This document shows positions 1-10,603 of a stretch of 64,000 nt of DNA, piece by piece. The DNA comes from Ypsolopha sequella (lineage: Eukaryota; Arthropoda; Insecta; Lepidoptera; Ypsolophidae): the NCBI GenBank assembly GCA_934047225.1, contig OW204001.1, forward strand, positions 7,672,201-7,736,200. Direction: 5' to 3'. Position 1 is the first letter of the stretch, and each line of letters starts with the position of its first letter. A program made the translations under genes and the position numbers. Under the pieces are notes generated by a model. The model was not told the DNA's origin and did no database searches. It was given only the letters and a program-made list of their open reading frames with translations.

Positions 1-345
1 AACTGGTGTTGATAAAATAACCGCCAAGCTAAAAACGGGGCAAAGATTGAATAAACATGGGCGGAGCTGCGGGCGAAAGGCTGTCTAGTATAAACAAAAT
101 CTCAGTTTCATCTATCAATAGCTAGATTTTAATTTAATGAAGTGGATATGTTATTATATTATGTTGCTAGAGGAATTTTATCTACGCGCAAACAAGATGC
201 ATTGATTGAAAGACACTTTCACGCAAGCGAAGCCGCGGGCAAAAGCTAGTGATATTATTTTAATACAATAAGTATCTAACTAAGTATTGGGGGATTTCTT
301 TATTTAAACACAATTAATAACGTGACAAAATATTATGCACCTACC
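1..345. repeat. Intergenic; Helitron-like 3' end at about 170-250
   Basis: No gene is visible here. Around 220-250 the sequence AAGCCGCGGGCAAAAGCTAGT resembles the 3' ends of Helitron-type or Helitron-derived repeats of Lepidoptera, which end in CTAGT after a short GC hairpin. Only this terminal part is recognisable. The assignment rests on remembered consensus and is tentative. Confidence 0.35.
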
Positions 346-347
346 TA

Positions 348-608
348 TAAACAGGGTGTTAAGATGAAGTTGCGGGAGCCGAAAACTGGGCGATCGTACC
401 CGTCCAAAGAATGAACTTTCCGTGAAAAAAAAATGAGAAATCGAGGAAAAAAATCATTTGTTTCATACATTTTTGTCGGGTAGGCTATGTATCTTTTATA
501 TAGAACAGCTGATATTTTTTCTCGATTCGAGCTTTGGTTCCATAGTGAAAGTTGTTCATTGTACTATCGCCAGTTTCCGGCTTCCTCAAATTCATCTTTA
601 CACCCAGT
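348..608. mobile_element. MITE family D, copy 1
   Basis: About 260 bp with inverted ends: GAAGTTGCGGGAGCCGAAAACTGG near the left reappears, inverted, as CCAGTTTCCGGCTTCC near the right. Two further copies lie at about 35.87 and 45.44 kb, so this is a dispersed non-autonomous element. No coding capacity is seen. Confidence 0.7.
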
Positions 609-610
609 AT

Positions 611-634
611 TTATATATATATATATATATATAT
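611..634. repeat. (TA)n microsatellite
   Basis: A short run of TA dinucleotides directly next to the end of the preceding MITE. Simple-sequence DNA with no evident role. Confidence 0.9.
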
Positions 635-693
635 ACCTAGAATTAAAACTAAATTAACCTATTAATATTGAAAACCTAAACTAAAGACCTAAA

Positions 694-877
694 ATCACTA
701 CATAGTATAAAACAAAGTCGCTTCCCGCTGTCTGTCTGTCCCTATGTATGCTTAGATCTTTAAAACTACGCAACAGATTTTGATGCGTTTTTTTTAATAG
801 ATAGAGTAATTCAAGACATTTCAAGAGGAAGGTTTATATGCATAGTACACGCCCGTGCCAAGCCGGGGCGGCTCGCT
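694..877 (+). repeat. Dispersed repeat E, copy 1
   Basis: Contains CTGTCTGTCTGTCCCTATG and CTTAGATCTTTAAAACTACGC and ends in GGCGGCTCGCTAGTA. An inverted copy lies at 2036-2213, so the 1.5-kb unit between them is bounded by inverted repeats. The CTAGT end resembles Helitron-derived repeats common in Lepidoptera. The two copies may be independent insertions or the ends of one compound element. Confidence 0.6.
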
Positions 878-1140
878 AGTATAGTATAACTATATAAAAA
901 AAATTGCTGCTGTGTCATGTATGAGGGAGGGTAATTAAGCAGGCTGGCAGCGTTACCCCGTTGTATGGCCAGACTGATTCTCTGGCCGAGGAAGTCCCAG
1001 CCCGAGGGATCCCGGAGGCAATCGACCAGGTGTTTCGACAAATCTTTATACAAAGAAAATGTGCACTCGGCCCGTACGGTCCGAGTGTCTCGGCGCCTAA
1101 GGGCGCAAACATTTTATAGTCCGTACCAAAGAATACATTA
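878..1140. repeat. LINE-like fragment, low confidence
   Basis: Includes TCTGGCCGAGGAAGTCCCAGC, similar to TTTGGCCGAGGTATGCGCC in the stretch at about 2540-2580. This suggests two decayed fragments of the same retroelement. No open frame of useful length or recognisable protein motif is present, so the class is uncertain. Confidence 0.3.
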
Positions 1141-1395
1141 TACAAGGTGACTTTTTGATCATCGTCCAAATTCATACTGGTGGCTTGGTAAGTGATCAGT
1201 ATCATGGATCAATAACAATTTTGGTGAAATTCGTAAAATGAAATTTCAACTTCACTCGGGACTGGAACTGAATTTCTATGGGAAGCCGAAATTTCATTTT
1301 ACGAATTTCACAAAAATTGTTGCTGATCCAAAATACTGATCACTTATCAAGCCTCCAGTATGAATTTGGACGATGATCAAAAAGTCACCTTGTAT
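1141..1395. mobile_element. MITE family A, copy 1
   Basis: A 255-bp element that is nearly one long inverted repeat. It begins TACAAGGTGACTTTTTGATC and ends with the reverse complement of that sequence. The ends suggest TA target preference, but the duplication cannot be separated from the TIR by eye. A second copy sits at 37541-37802 inside another MITE. No coding sequence. Confidence 0.85.
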
Positions 1396-2035
1396 ATCAG
1401 CGCTATATATCGGCGCTACCTCTTTTTTTCAGCTCTTTCCACCGCTAATTATTTAAATACCAACGAACGCCTTGCACTTATAATAAATATCTCAAAGTTT
1501 TAGTGTTCTTTTTATTCACTAAAAATTAAAACCCTAACGCAATCACTGCAAAAAATCTATTACAAACTTTGAATAAAATAATTGCTCAAATTTTTTGTTA
1601 CGCAGTACTCACTACAGATACAAAATGTTTGTATTTCGCAAACAAGCAGACGATTTAAGACAACCGACTTCTTTGTTAGATATAATGACTTTTAAATACA
1701 ACCGAATGGTGTTGTGAGATTTTTTTCGGTGGTAGTAATTATGTTTCTGCTTGCTGTAATTATATTAATAACTCTCTAATTGTAGTAGCAATTACAGTTT
1801 TTTTAGTAAGTATTACTAACTGGAACAATTAGGTAACTATGTACCAAAATAAGTTTAAGATAATTTTCCATGCTCTGTTCTAGAACAAATTTTGCAGAGT
1901 GCATCAAACTTGCAATCCTTACACCATATGGAGGTTTTTAATATATATCTACGATTTCAAAATTAATTCAAGTGGTCGATGAAAGGGATGTGGTGGCTAT
2001 AAAATAGTGATATAAAAGCCATATTTTTATAATCA
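1396..2035. other. Intergenic, nothing recognised
   Basis: AT-rich sequence without a gene, a tandem repeat or a repeat family that recurs elsewhere in the window. Confidence 0.5.
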
Positions 2036-2213
2036 ACTAGCGACCCGCCTTGGCTTCGCATGGGCATGTATTATACATATAAACCTGCCTCTTGAATCAC
2101 TCTATCTATCAAAAAAACCACATCAAAATCCGTTGCGTAGTTTTAAAGATCTAAGCATACATAGGGACAGACAGCGGGAAGCGACTTTGTTTTATACTAT
2201 GTAGTGATGAAGA
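2036..2213 (-). repeat. Dispersed repeat E, copy 2
   Basis: Inverted copy of the repeat at 694-877, with the CTAGCGACCCGCC end on the left. About 175 bp align with few differences. Confidence 0.6.
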
Positions 2214-2817
2214 GAAATTTCTATAAAATAAATTTCTATTAACGAAAAACCACAAAGCCGTCAAAACAAACCTAAGCTTTCACGACGCGGTTACACCATA
2301 GACAACAAATGTTTGTTTATTACGAATATATTTGCGTTTGTGACCGAACCTAGTGCATATCGAATATCAAGCTAACGAAATGGAAACAAATAAAATTAGA
2401 TTTTGCATTATCAGTAACTAATATTTAAAAAAAAACTTAAATAATATATTTAAAAATAATAATTCCTAAATATTAAAATTGAGCCAAAATCGCTGTCGTC
2501 TCGGGGAAAAGTACCCAGGACAGAGGACACTAGCGGCATTATCTCTTTGGATTGCTAGGCCAATTCTTTGGCCGAGGTATGCGCCAATCCTAGAATCTTC
2601 CTTATAAAGCTGTCGTGCTTCTTGCCCTAGCATGAGGAGTGTCTTTGTCTAGAACTCATTGAGTAGAGTATAAATGTTTCTTTTTTTATCTTGAAATATA
2701 AAGAAATGGGGGGCTAGTATAGTTATTGTCATTTTTAGACCATTTTTTTTTTGTCTATCTCAAGTAGTTTCAAATTACAAGGAATTTGTAATTTCTGAAT
2801 ACATTTTATATGTAATT
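2214..2817. other. Intergenic with a probable LINE scrap
   Basis: AT-rich. The part at about 2490-2660 shares GGCCGAGGTATGCGCC-type words with 960-1010 and is probably a decayed retroelement fragment. No frame is maintained. Confidence 0.3.
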
Positions 2818-3083
2818 ATACAAGGTGTAACAGAAAGGTGTAGCCATATTTGAAGAGCTTGTTCAGTCTATGGTTTAGAACAACTTTTACTATGGAACAA
2901 ATCATGTATATCGAAAAAAAAACTTACTTGCTTCATAGAAAAATGCAATGCCACTCGGCTGAAATGTATGGAAGAGCAGATTTTTTTTTTTGAGATTTCA
3001 GGGTTGGCTCCGTAGTAAAAGTTGTTCTATACCATTGACAGAATAAGCTCTTCAAAATATGGTTACACCTTTCTGTTACACAT
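2818..3083. mobile_element. MITE family B, copy 1
   Basis: About 265 bp with long inverted ends: GGTGTAACAGAAAGGTGTAG at left and CACCTTTCTGTTACAC at right. Other copies are at 21713-21970, 24192-24458 and 44797-45422. The arms read into AACAACTTTTACTATGGA and its complement, so most of the element folds back on itself. Confidence 0.85.
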
Positions 3084-3251
3084 TAAAGCCAATTCTGAAG
3101 GCTTTAATTTTAGTTTTAGTGCTGTCAAAGCTTAAAATTTTCCAAAGAAATTTAGCTTCTAATCCTAACTCTTAAGGACTATTTTCTATCAAAGAAAATT
3201 TTGTTCTGACAGCACTAAAACTAAAATTAAAGCCTTCAGAATCGGCTTTAT
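3084..3251. mobile_element. MITE family F, copy 1
   Basis: About 168 bp, abutting the preceding MITE. The ends are TAAAGCCAATTCTGAAGGC and its inverted counterpart GCCTTCAGAATCGGCTTTA. Further copies are at 8438-8602 and 14940-15087. Non-coding. Confidence 0.8.
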
Positions 3252-4255
3252 TGTATAGGTAAATATACATAAATGAGGCACAATTATTATAAGATATCAC
3301 AATAGAGTAAGATAAATAAAAATAAAAGAAACATGCTGATAAAGGCAATATATAATATATATTTTTTAAATTTCTGAATTGGTATATTATGTACCATAAT
3401 ACTGTATTTAAGCAACAAATACTGAAAACGCCGATTTAAAAAGTAGTTTTTGGGTTACGTCGCTAAATACTGAACCAACATAATTTTGCAGTTTTGTTTC
3501 ATACAATTTGTAAGTAATGATAAGTTTGTAATTTATGTTCAAATTATTTGAGTATAGGTATATTAACCTATTTAAATGGCACGGAACCCTCAGGGCGCGA
3601 GTCCTCCTCGCACTTGACCGGTATTTTGTTGTTGTCTTATCTCATCAGAAAAGCTTTTTGCGACGCTGAGTGATACTAAACCTCAGTCAAATCTTTATCT
3701 AAGTACTAAACTCAGGTTTGACACGTCATTTTAATGACATTTATTTCGCACGTAATAAAACTTGATTTCGTGTCAAGAGAAAGTGTTAATTAAGTTAATT
3801 TATCATGTTAAAGGTGTTAACAATCTTGAAAGTTTTTCGTGTTACCTTAGATACGCTTTTAAAGAAAGCGGATAATAAGTTTCACTAGACAACCCGTCAT
3901 TGTTCTCTTTCTATCTCCCAAGCAGTTGAGTAGTAAAGTCACTCGTTTACTTAGAAACTTCTCTAGATTTACGGATGTCCCCAATTGGGGTATATGTGAA
4001 AGAAAGTCCCGGGCGAGCGCTTTCATCCTAGGTACAGATCGCGCCAAAAATCTTATCCTCTCTGAAGTTGCTCCTCCGAAGAACATCCCATACATTTTGT
4101 TTCTGTCGATGCGAATCACCTCGTGTTCAGAGTGGACTAGAAGTTTGGCACGATCTGTATCATTGACACTAGGGGATCCCGCTATCTGCGTGTAGATGCA
4201 TTATGTAGATGGAATGAAATGAATCCATTGGCTTCATCTAAACAACACGGGCCAG
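3252..4255. other. Intergenic with a repeat tail at 3576-3634
   Basis: Mostly AT-rich unique-looking sequence. GGCACGGAACCCTCAGGGCG followed by CTCGCACTTGACCGG at 3576-3634 is the tail of the common lepidopteran GTTCCGTACC repeat, seen more fully at 16.29-16.58 kb. Small open frames at 3.86-4.2 kb on both strands overlap each other and show no protein signature. Confidence 0.45.
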
Positions 4256-4713
4256 GAGCTGTATTTTTGAATCATTCGAATTTCAATTCGCATATGAATC
4301 CGCATGATTCGCATACGAAAACTTGAAATCAGTATTTTTGAAAATTCTCTCCGTGAATTCTGCAACGAGTGGTCTGACCCACTCCTTTTCCGATTTCTAC
4401 TAGTAGAAACTATGCAACAATGACAAGAAGAAGATGTCGATGTCGATGCATCGATGAGACTGACATGACATAACTTTTTAATTTACGTTCCGTTCACCTC
4501 CATTTATTAGCGGTTTTTAAAATCAACGAAATATTGCTTTCCGGTTTTAATATTTTCTGCGTGAAATGAAAACCGTTTACATTGTTTTCTACTGATTCGA
4601 CCAATCGAATTGAATTTCGCACGTGATTTTTTTTCGTGCGTGAATATTAATGATTATGATAATGATAATATTAATGATAATGATTCACGGCGAGTGATTA
4701 AAAAATACAGCTC
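4256..4713. mobile_element. MITE family G (458 bp)
   Basis: Starts GAGCTGTATTTTTGAATCA and ends with the inverted form TGATTAAAAAATACAGCTC. It contains further internal palindromic words (ATTCGAATT, CGATGTCGATG). Its left arm is clearly related to the arms of the A-depleted hairpin at 10.94-11.21 kb, differing there mainly by A in this copy versus G in the hairpin. It therefore serves as an outgroup for the direction of change in that hairpin. Confidence 0.7.
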
Positions 4714-4910
4714 ATGGTCAGTGCAGGCTTGCCTGATGACTGGCGCCAGAGTTACTGGCTTCGTCTAAACCTTGCTAAATCAGCCAGTGTATACGGAAAA
4801 AAACCTTTTCCAATGAACTTAGTGTAATATTATTGGAACATTTAGATAACTTCAGACAGTTAAGTTATTTACGAATTTCACAACTTCTATTTTGTTGGGC
4901 TGTTTGATCA

Positions 4911-5021
4911 ATTTGATCGTTGGACGACACCCGCGTCTAACATTAGAAGGTGGCATAATACAAATCAAAGCGTGCAAAAGCGGTGGCATGTTAGGTGGGC
5001 GTCGTCGACCAACGATCAAAC
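4911..5021. mobile_element. Short fold-back element
   Basis: About 110 bp with inverted arms: TTTGATCGTTGGACGAC at left and GTCGTCGACCAACGATCAAA at right. Open frames in it on both strands are by-products of the symmetry. Confidence 0.65.
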
Positions 5022-5944
5022 TGTACGTAATCTTGAGCAATTCTCTGCCTTCAGGGAGCATGCTTGTCTCTTACCACTAACAAAATGTAGTTATGTACCA
5101 CTATAAGTACGCATCATATACATCAAATTCCAGAGAATCCTCATCGTGGTAGGTCTACGCATGAACAGATTTCACGGTGATCGTCCCACACGATTGACAG
5201 GTCCAGGACGCATCGGGACACAATCCGGGACACAATGGGACATCAGTCCAGGACTTCAACTCTAATTCCCCATTATTCTCTAATTCGGGTCGGGTTACCA
5301 CATAATGAGACGTATTTAAGATGAATCGGTTAGGATTTGTTTCGGTGCTTGGTATGCAGGCGGTGGAGGATGCATAGTTCAAACAAAAGCAATACCAAAA
5401 TCATTTGTAAATGGTAATGTGTATTTATTTAGATTGAATTACAAAATGTTTAGGGTCCCAAGTGTCTATTTTATATTAACACTGATTTAAACATGAAATA
5501 TCAGAAAAAATAAGTTTTTCTTACAGAAATTCTTTATATTTTGTCTTTAGATCAGTGTTCATATAAAATACACGTTTGGGAGCATAAATATTCTGTAAAC
5601 AAATCGGAAGAAATACGCATTACTTACCTTAAAAATATGTATAATTTCTGAATGATTTTGGTATTTCGTTTGTATCGAAATGGGTACCTACTTTCTAAAG
5701 ACTACTTATTCCTCCTTTGTGGCTGTAATAGGGCTTGAAAATATTTAATATTCGAAAAATGCGACTTTTTTGGTATAATTCGAATACTTTTCGAAAAATA
5801 AAAAAGTTAAAAGTTGTTATAGTAATCATGTTTTGAAAAGCCAAAACAAAATCTTCATTATTTCGATTATTCGAATAATATTTCAATATTCGAAAAAGTC
5901 GAATAACGTTTTTTTTTATTCAGAATTTTATTATTACCCAAACT
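5022..5944. other. Intergenic, no recognised gene
   Basis: A 75-codon open frame on the minus strand (5155-5382) contains a cysteine cluster, C-P-G-L-C-P-D-A-S-W-T-C-Q-S-C. I do not recognise it and see no splice or codon support. The rest is AT-rich, with TTCGAATA-type words in 5730-5900. Confidence 0.35.
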
Positions 5945-6440
5945 GATGAATGAAAGTAGAGTGACGAAAGAAATTTATGGTGCCCAAGTATTGATGCAAG
6001 TACCTATAGAGCTCGACCAGCGGACCTATTATGTATCTTTAGTTGCCAACTGGACTAGGTGCCTATCACCAAAAACCTGATATACTATCGAATTCCGATT
6101 TTCTAAGGATATGTTCACACTTGAAGCGACGATACAGTTCGTAAATAGTTCAATACCCACTTAAGGCGATTTTGAATGTTCAGTTTTAGCTTTGTTTTTG
6201 ATGAAAGGCACCCAGTCCAGTTGGCAACTTAAGATACATAATAGAGGGGCAGGCCGCCCTATAAGGACGTATGCTGAACAAATTGGCGAGATATTGAAGA
6301 AGGGCAATGACAAAAGTACCCAGAATACAAGAACTTATATGACTAGATTGATGGACATGGAAAAGGCAAAAGAAGATTGTCAGGACCGTAGCACATGGAA
6401 ATCTGTAGTATCTGTTTACCCCTCTGGGAGACAGGCGTGA
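5945..6440 (+). pseudogene. LINE ORF2 C-terminal fragment, split by a MITE
   Basis: A decayed end of a non-LTR retrotransposon reading frame on the plus strand. The part after 6253 reads GRPIRTYAEQIGEIL, then TRLMDMEKAKEDCQDRSTWK and ends VVSVYPSGRQA before a TGA. This is the arrangement seen at the C-terminus of many insect LINE proteins (a GRP box, then D-R-x-x-W-K). The upstream part (GAAAGAAATTTATGG) is separated from it by a MITE family C insertion at 6017-6252. Related fragments occur at 29335-29550 and 42600-42788. The clade cannot be decided from this short piece. Confidence 0.6.
6017..6252. mobile_element. MITE family C, copy 1
   Basis: Inverted ends CCTATTATGTATCTTTAGTTG and GGCAACTTAAGATACATAATA enclose about 235 bp. 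It interrupts a LINE fragment. Copies 2 and 3 are at 7441-7681 and 37383-37860, and a deletion derivative with only the ends is at about 47485-47530. Confidence 0.75.
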
Positions 6441-7293
6441 GTATATGTATGTATTGTAGCATTCGCTACAGGTATTCAACCTGTTTCATCTATTTTAGTC
6501 TTTCTTTGTCGTTGATTCCTTTACTGAATTTTCAAATTTCAAAATTTAGAAAGCCTTGTGATGGTTTTTGTTATTTTTCTCATATCTAAGAGTATCGTCT
6601 GACCACTCCGTGGGGAAGAATTCCAACGTCGACGTCACGAAGACACCCCTAACAGGTTTTTATAACTGTAGCCTGGCATTTAATAGACTCTGAATCAATA
6701 ATTTTTCTCTCTTAATGTAAAGCTAGATAACGACTGCTTTTAATACCTTTACGAATTAAAGTTATATTTTCTCTCGTCTAGATGTTACTAATACTTCGGC
6801 GTAATACTAGTTTCTGGGATCCTATAAACTGGTTTTAACATTCAATTTCGAATCTATAATATCGTTAGCCAATAGCGTCGTTAAAGCTATAATAAATTAC
6901 CAAAATCCTAAAAACAAGATGGAGACTAGGTATTTTTTTTTGTGTTAATTTTCGAAGTTCCGACGTAATGCTCTTGTGATATACTTGTGTTTTTGTACCT
7001 TTTTTTTACATCAGTATTGTTATTTTTAGTTTACCCAAAAAATTATATAGTATCTTTTTCCTGATTTATCCTTTTATTTTTGTTTTGGCTGTCACCAGGC
7101 TTGTCCAAATTTAGGCCAGATCAACCAAATTAATAAAACCACACTCGTGATTCTCTAGTAGCTAATTAACTTTTAAATGTAATGCTACAGTATGTAATAA
7201 CCAAAAATAGTCGACCTTTTCATTGCGCTAATCTGAAGTGACTAAAGGCTTTTGCAAGTTTGTGGAATGCCTTACTCAATATTTTTTTGTAAA
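6441..7293. other. Intergenic, nothing recognised
   Basis: AT-rich sequence without a supported gene or a repeat shared with the rest of the window. Confidence 0.5.
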
Positions 7294-7870
7294 GGCGATA
7301 TGTAAAAGTTTTAGCACCCCTGTTACTCCATATGCGAAAAAACCCTCAGTGTGAGAGGGACGGATTCGTGGAAAAGTAGCAAAAAGTCGGTTTTTTATTA
7401 ATATAAAATGTACTCAAGTTGCTATCAAAATTTCGTTTAACCAGCCCCTCTATTATTTATCTTTGGTTGTCAACTGGACTGAGTGCCTATCATCAAAATA
7501 TAGATAAAAATTGAACTTTCAAAATTGTCTTTAGTGTATATTGAACTATTTACGAACTGTATCGTCACTTCAAGTGCGAACATATCCTTAGACAATCGGA
7601 ATTCGATAGTATATCTATGTTTTTAATGACACGCACCTAGTCCAGTTGGCAACTAAAGATACATATTAAGCCCTCTGGTCTTAGATACCGTTAAAACCCA
7701 TCTAATTAAATAAAATTGCAGTCCATATATCACTCTAAATTGTCAGACCGGAGAATTGATGTCGAAAAAGACCTCAATTCAATAAATATTTCTATCGATC
7801 CGAATTTCTCCAATCGCGTTTCTGTTTTACAGATCCCTAGAAAAAGGTTCCAAAAATAATTTAATATTTT
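7294..7870 (+). mobile_element. Dispersed repeat I, copy 1 (with nested MITE)
   Basis: Starts GGCGATATGTAAAAG and contains CCATATGCGAAAAAACCCTC and GAGAGGGACGGATTCG. It continues after the nested MITE with ACATCACTCTAAATTGTC-type sequence up to GATCCCTAGAAAAAGG. Copy 2 is at 38469-38830 and an inverted partial copy at 22495-22890. Repeat J (15.9 and 33.7 kb) is a related subfamily. It has no clear protein. Confidence 0.65.
7441..7681. mobile_element. MITE family C, copy 2 (nested in repeat I)
   Basis: CCAGCCCCTCTATTATTTATC at left and the inverted form ending in CTGG at right. Comparison with the uninterrupted repeat I at 38.6 kb shows that this block is an insertion and places its borders to within a few bases. 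Confidence 0.75.
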
Positions 7871-8437
7871 ATCAAAATAATACATTATTTACTGAAGTAG
7901 ATATGCAAGTTCGAAAAGTGTAATTTTTTTTTAGAGATACAGACAGCTATATGTCTATCGCCTATGAATAGGGTCGTATTATTGACGACGCGATGGTAAA
8001 AAATTGAACGACAAAGGCTGTTTTGAGACAGGAGCAAAACAAGTTTATTCGTCACCGAAATATATGTAGACTTGGTAAATGACAAGGTTTCTTTCAAATG
8101 GATTTCTTTGGTTTACTTGCACTTTATCTAATCTATTAATGGCAAGGAAGTATATTATTTGAACTCTTGCATTTTAATTTAAAGTTTAACATTTAAAAAA
8201 TTATTGGCTGATCTAAACTGATCAAAACTGATCACTTAGATCAGTTTAGTTCAACTGTTATACATGCATTTTCATTCCGGGAAGTGAGTGAGCCATACAA
8301 CTCCGAGTACCTCCTTGGATACTGAGGGAGCCAACTTCACTTACCAAACCAAAAAGTTTGAGCCAAAAACACTTAGTCAAGTCATATCAATAAGCATTTA
8401 ACTTATCACGAATAACAAAATAACTAAAATTAATAAA
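7871..8437. other. Intergenic, small palindrome only
   Basis: Nothing coding. A small inverted repeat (GATCTAAACTGATC / GATCAGTTTAGTTC) lies at about 8208-8250. Confidence 0.5.
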
Positions 8438-8602
8438 ACTGATTTTGAAGGCTTTAATTTTAGATAAAGTGCTATCTAAACAAACATTTCTTGAGTGCAA
8501 AATAATCCTAAGCTGTTAAGGAACAGAAACTAAATTGCTTTGGAAAATTTTAGATTTTGACAGCACTACAACCAAAATTGAAGACTTCAGAATCGGTTAT
8601 AT
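8438..8602. mobile_element. MITE family F, copy 2
   Basis: GATTTTGAAGGCTTTAATTTTAG at left and ATTGAAGACTTCAGAATCGG at right match the ends of the copies at 3084 and 14940. It is more diverged than those. Confidence 0.75.
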
Positions 8603-9149
8603 TGAACAATTAAAAAACGTAATAATATTAAAAATTTAATATTATCAGAAATAAAATTAATCTTCGTTAACGTACCTGAAGCTCTGCTACACGAGATTCG
8701 AATAAATAAGTACACTTCTTACGGTGGTGTATACCCACTTCAGAAGTCTACTTTCGTAAGATCCTCTCCCAAAGTATAGGTCTACAGATATTTCTGTGGT
8801 TTCAATATGACTACGTAGATCTGTCACATTTGTCACTGATTGATTGATTATTTTTTGCGTGTAAGCTTTGCTCCCGGAATATCCATCTTGTTACATCTGT
8901 CATCGTAATCCTCGGCTTCACTAATGTAATAAATGCGAAATGTTGTTTGTCTTTCGATTTTTGTTACTTAATCGCGTAAAAATTTGACGATGTCAGTTAG
9001 GCGAGATGATAAATTGATTAGCTTATAGAAGGTTGTATTACCCGAATCAATAAACCTTGGGAACAGAAATCGCCGTCTCCGTTCTTGATGTGTTTTATTA
9101 GCAGTTCAGTACCTATATACAATAGACTAACGCACACTTGATATAATAG
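8603..9149. other. Intergenic, nothing recognised
   Basis: No gene or shared repeat was identified. TTGTTTGTCTTTCG-like words near 8940 suggest a decayed repeat tail. Confidence 0.4.
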
Positions 9150-9567
9150 ATCTTTACATATGAAATTTCCGAAATTTTCTTACACATTCATGAGCTCGTA
9201 ATTCCTGTAATTCAATATCTATTTCAATTATTTTTTTTGTTTGAAAGTTGATTTCAAGGTACTAAATTTTTCTACGTATTAAATTTTGTTTTTATTTTTA
9301 GTTTGATTATAAAAATTAAATCTTCAAAAACAGTTCGTCTTAAATGTTATCAATTTCCATGATAAGATTCGTAATGATTTTTTAGAGCTGACACTTTTCA
9401 AAAATTAAACTAACGTTGCTGTTAGCTTAATGTTGTCTCATTCATAGACAAAAGAAAAAACATAATTAAGGTTTGTCATTCCTAAAAAAAAAATGCAAAA
9501 AAGTTAATACTGAAAATTGAGTTTCCTTCAAATTCTCTATAGAAAACGGCAATTTCATATGTAAAGA
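9150..9567. mobile_element. Non-autonomous DNA element K
   Basis: Terminal inverted repeats of 21 bp with one mismatch (TCTTTACATATGAAATTTCCG on the left, inverted on the right) enclose about 418 bp. A second, partial copy lies at about 36245-36770 and is itself interrupted by a palindrome. Non-coding. Confidence 0.75.
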
Positions 9568-9640
9568 CCTAATATTTACGTCACAATATAGAATTTGAAC
9601 GAAGGACAATAAACACACTGACAGCTATTCTGCGGCAGAA

Positions 9641-9712
9641 TTTCTGCCGTCCTAAGCATAACCATCGCAATCGTCATTGCCGCGAATTGCCGTTGATGCT
9701 TAGGACGGCAGT
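9641..9712. repeat. Short inverted repeat
   Basis: CTGCCGTCCTAAGCAT and its complement ATGCTTAGGACGGCAG flank about 40 bp. Probably a minimal fold-back element. Confidence 0.6.
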
Positions 9713-9724
9713 ATCGTTTTAAGA

Positions 9725-10200
9725 AGATGGCATGCTTTAGCAACTTTTTTATTACCCGTCCAGCACAATAAGTCTAATGGCAAAAACTTTATTTGTTTTT
9801 CATAGAGGCGATATGTTGGCTCTTTGGCCTCTTGTTCTTGGACGCGTAATACTAGTGATCACGCAGCGAAACAACAAATTGGTGTGTTTTTAGCTAATAC
9901 TGAAATATTTTGTAGGGAAAAAATATTGAATTTAGGTGATATACCTTCATATTTCTATTACTTATTTTATGAAAAAAAAAAATCAAGTTGATCTCTTAAC
10001 CGCATTCTTGAAGCGAAGGTTTGAAAACAAAAAAAAAAGAGGGTGCAAAACATATTTTTTGACAAAAGTATAAATCTTAGTACATTGGTTATACGTAAGA
10101 TCCCTAGAGAAAAGATTAATAAACCAAATATATTTTTTTCAATACAAGGAGAGTCCGAATTTCTTCAAACGAATCCTAGATAGCCTGGAGTTGGTCATGC
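9725..10200 (+). mobile_element. Dispersed element L, copy 1
   Basis: Contains CTTTTTTATTACCCGTCCAGC, CTCTTTGGCCTCTTGTTC and ATATTTTGTAGGGAAAAAATA. Copies occur inverted at 27356-29013 (split by a fold-back element) and direct at 58784-59275. No coding region is visible in any of the three, so this is a non-autonomous or remnant element. Confidence 0.7.
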
Positions 10201-10225
10201 TCTAGGCTCAGGTACAGTTTTAATG

Positions 10226-10603
10226 CTATCTATATTTCCATGTACTTAAACAGACAGAGAGGTGGATAGAACGGTTCCTTGTGAATATATTTACCAAGTC
10301 CTTAGATATGTCAGAAAAAATGTTGAGTCTTTCCCAAGGCTTGGTAAGCAACATTGTAAGGAAACCAGAAATAAGCATAAACTGGCTTTTCCAAAAATCA
10401 GACTCGCTAAGGTGAGTACCTCTTTTGTAGGACATGGTATAAGATTTTACAATAAACTTCCAAAGGAGGTCCTTACTTTGTCAGAGAATAAGTTTAAACT
10501 GTATATTAAGCAGGGCCTATTGAAAAAGGCATATTATAAAATAAATGAATATTTGGATGATGGTGAAGCATGGTGTTACAGTGATAATGATAGTAAGTTA
10601 TAA
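10226..10603 (+). pseudogene. LINE ORF2 C-terminus (113-aa open part)
   Basis: The open frame from 10262 to 10603 has no host-gene context but reads like the extreme C-terminus of an insect non-LTR retrotransposon ORF2. Its order is KLAFPKIRLAKVS, FVGHGIRFYNKLPKE, then KFKLYIKQGLLKKAYYKI and YLDD before the stop. The core of the reverse transcriptase is absent, so this is a 5'-truncated copy, as expected of target-primed insertion. The same segment recurs at 55345-55520 with the stop pattern broken. The 3' UTR follows on the plus strand to about 11405. I am confident it is a LINE end but cannot name the clade. Confidence 0.65.

Noticed and set aside
694..2213. A single autonomous transposon bounded by repeat E
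   Set aside because: No coding region lies between the copies, and each copy looks like an independent repeat with its own CTAGT end. I list them separately.
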